Assembly: GCA_964541375.1 (NCBI GenBank)
Contig: CAZIPT010000063.1
Coordinates: 1 to 14,754, forward strand
From: JBAXEO01 sp964541375
GTDB lineage: Bacteria > Actinomycetota > Coriobacteriia > Anaerosomatales > JAAXUF01
Length of the DNA stretch: 14,754 bases
Reading direction: 5' to 3'
Position 1 is the first letter of the stretch. Each line of letters starts with the position of its first letter. The translations under genes were made by a program, and so were the position numbers. This document shows positions 13,293 to 14,754 of the stretch, piece after piece. A model generated the notes under the pieces. It worked only from the letters and a program-made list of their open reading frames with translations, was not told where the DNA came from and did no database searches.

Positions 13293-14754
13293 ATGGCTAC
13301 ACCTGGTCGGCAGCGCGTGTACGTGCTCGTGGCCGCAATCGTCGCGGTGTTCTTCACGATTGGGATTCCGTTCCTCAGGTGGCTTTCGGGCGTGTGGATC
13401 GACTGGCTCTGGTACGGCGACCTGGGGCAGCGCTCGGTCTTCGTGACCCGCATCGTTTCCCAGATCGCCACCGGTCTGGTCTTCGGGCTGATCACGTTCG
13501 TTGTGCTCTACGTGAACCTGCGGATCGCGCGCCGCATGGCGCCGAAGGCGGTACCGATCGGCATGCCCGAGGGCACGCCCGAACAGGTCGAGGTGTTCAT
13601 CGAGGCGCTGCGCGGCAGGTTCGGCCCGATCTTGGATCGCGTGATCCTCTGGGGGTGCCTGGTGCTGGCGTTCTTCAACGGTTTGGGGATGTCCTCCCAG
13701 TGGCAGACGTTCCGTGTGGCGCTGGCCGCCGTGCCTTTCCCGTACAACGACCCGCAGTTCGGCCGCAACGTCGGCTTCTTCGTCTTCGAGCTGCCTGCCT
13801 ATAACGCCCTGAGTAACTGGCTCACCGGCATCCTCATCATGACGGCGGTGCTCACATTCGCCGTGCACGTGATCGATGGTGCGATTCAGCCCTGGGCGAG
13901 GCTCAAAGGGTTTGCCCCACACGTGAAGGCACATCTTTCGGTGCTCATGGCGCTCATCGTGCTCGCCTGGGGATTTCGGTACTGGATCTCGATCTGGGAG
14001 CTCAACTTCTCCACGCGGGGGCAGATCGTCGGCGCTGGCTACACGGATGTGCACGCTCAGCTCCCCGCGTACAGAATCCTCATAGTGGTGTCGATCGTCA
14101 CGGCGCTCGCACTGTTGCTCAACATCCGCTACAAGGGCTGGCGCCTCCCGCTGGCCGCGCTTGGGGTGTGGTTCGCGGCGTCTATTCTGCTCGGCGCGGT
14201 GTGGCCCGGGCTCATGCAGCAGTTCGTCGTCGCCCCTAACGAAGCATCTGCCGAGACTCCCTATATCGAGCGCAACATCGAGATGACCAGAAAGGCGTTC
14301 GGGCTGACGGACGTCAAGGGGCAAAAGTTCCCCGCTACAGAGAGTCTGACGCCTGCCGACGTCGTAGCCGATCGCCAGACCCTGAAGAACGTACGCCTAT
14401 GGGATCCGAAGATCATGGCGCAGTCGTACGCGCAACTGCAGTCGATTCGACCGTACTACGAGTTTCCCGACGTCGACGTCGACCGCTACACCATCGATGG
14501 GGTTCGGCAGCAGGTGCTGGTCTCGGCGCGCGAGATGAACTCGGCCCTTCTGCCGTCGACCGCACAGACATGGGTGAACCGCCATCTGGTCTACACCCAT
14601 GGCTTCGGGCTCGTCATGAGTCCCGTCAACGAGGCGGACCCCCGCGGGATGCCCAAGTTCATCATTGGCGACGTTCCTCCCAAGACCGCCACCAACCTTG
14701 AGACCAAGCAGCCGCGTATCTACTACGGAGAAGCGACCACCGACTACGTGGTCA
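13293..14754 (+). CDS. UPF0182 family membrane protein, N-terminal part (cut by window end)
   Basis: 487 codons are visible without a stop. Family members (COG1615) are usually about 900-1000 residues, so roughly half is missing. The N-terminus has about seven membrane helices (near 9-29, 55-79, 115-132, 174-194, 213-233, 260-278 and 285-305). Hallmarks include YNDPQFGRNVGFFVFELPAY (151-170), FVVAPNEASAETPYIERNIE (311-330) followed by MTRKAF, and IYYGEATTDYVV at the right edge. After about residue 310 the chain is probably extracytoplasmic. The molecular function of UPF0182 is not established. AAGGAG at 13282-13287 lies 5 nt before ATG 13293, which is 19 bases after HDGYP-B. It could be co-transcribed with the HEAT-B / HDGYP-B pair. 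Confidence 0.93.
   Translation, partial: MATPGRQRVYVLVAAIVAVFFTIGIPFLRWLSGVWIDWLWYGDLGQRSVFVTRIVSQIATGLVFGLITFVVLYVNLRIARRMAPKAVPIGMPEGTPEQVEVFIEALRGRFGPILDRVILWGCLVLAFFNGLGMSSQWQTFRVALAAVPFPYNDPQFGRNVGFFVFELPAYNALSNWLTGILIMTAVLTFAVHVIDGAIQPWARLKGFAPHVKAHLSVLMALIVLAWGFRYWISIWELNFSTRGQIVGAGYTDVHAQLPAYRILIVVSIVTALALLLNIRYKGWRLPLAALGVWFAASILLGAVWPGLMQQFVVAPNEASAETPYIERNIEMTRKAFGLTDVKGQKFPATESLTPADVVADRQTLKNVRLWDPKIMAQSYAQLQSIRPYYEFPDVDVDRYTIDGVRQQVLVSAREMNSALLPSTAQTWVNRHLVYTHGFGLVMSPVNEADPRGMPKFIIGDVPPKTATNLETKQPRIYYGEATTDYVV

Noticed and set aside
13278..14324. 348-residue minus-strand open frame opposite UPF0182
   Set aside because: It is Arg/His/Glu-rich and repetitive-looking, while the plus strand carries clear UPF0182 hallmarks.

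Overview
The window is high-GC, densely coded bacterial DNA. The best guess for its source is an actinobacterium of the Coriobacteriia / deep-branching environmental type. This is inferred from GC-rich codon use, GTG starts, a UPF0182 (COG1615) gene, a PspC protein beside a LiaF-like protein, and a Maf with a C-terminal Cys extension. No rRNA or other taxonomic marker is present, so the placement is tentative. I found no tRNA, CRISPR array, insertion sequence or riboswitch, and no gene-free stretch longer than about 190 bases.

Layout. (1) 27-452 (+) encodes a small winged-helix-like protein at the left edge. (2) 3757 down to 459 (-) is a two-gene operon: a large HEAT-repeat protein (657 aa) followed, with an ATGA overlap, by an HD-GYP protein (442 aa) whose active site looks degenerate. 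I call these HEAT-A and HDGYP-A. (3) 3878-8688 (+) is a five-gene directional run: a CorC/HlyC-family membrane protein, a LiaF-like membrane protein with a C-terminal toastrack-type beta domain, a PspC-domain protein with a proline-rich tail, a metal-dependent amidohydrolase and a class I SAM methyltransferase. (4) 9489-8725 (-) encodes a Maf nucleotide pyrophosphatase. (5) 9576-13273 (+) is a second HEAT / HD-GYP operon (716 aa and 516 aa, again with an ATGA overlap), HEAT-B and HDGYP-B, with an intact-looking HD-GYP site. (6) 13293 to the right edge is the N-terminal half of a UPF0182 membrane protein.

The main observation is that operons (2) and (5) are paralogous as whole units: same gene order, same translational coupling, and alignable along both genes. 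All four proteins also begin with the same kind of domain, about 130 residues long and marked by an early Tyr-Pro motif. HEAT scaffold and HD-GYP protein thus carry a common N-terminal module. I infer a two-component assembly, in which HEAT and HD-GYP proteins may associate through this module. It is present twice, once with a probably active phosphodiesterase and once with a probable pseudo-enzyme. I do not recognise it as a named system. The genes between the two copies are mostly envelope or envelope-stress type, which is suggestive context but not evidence of function.
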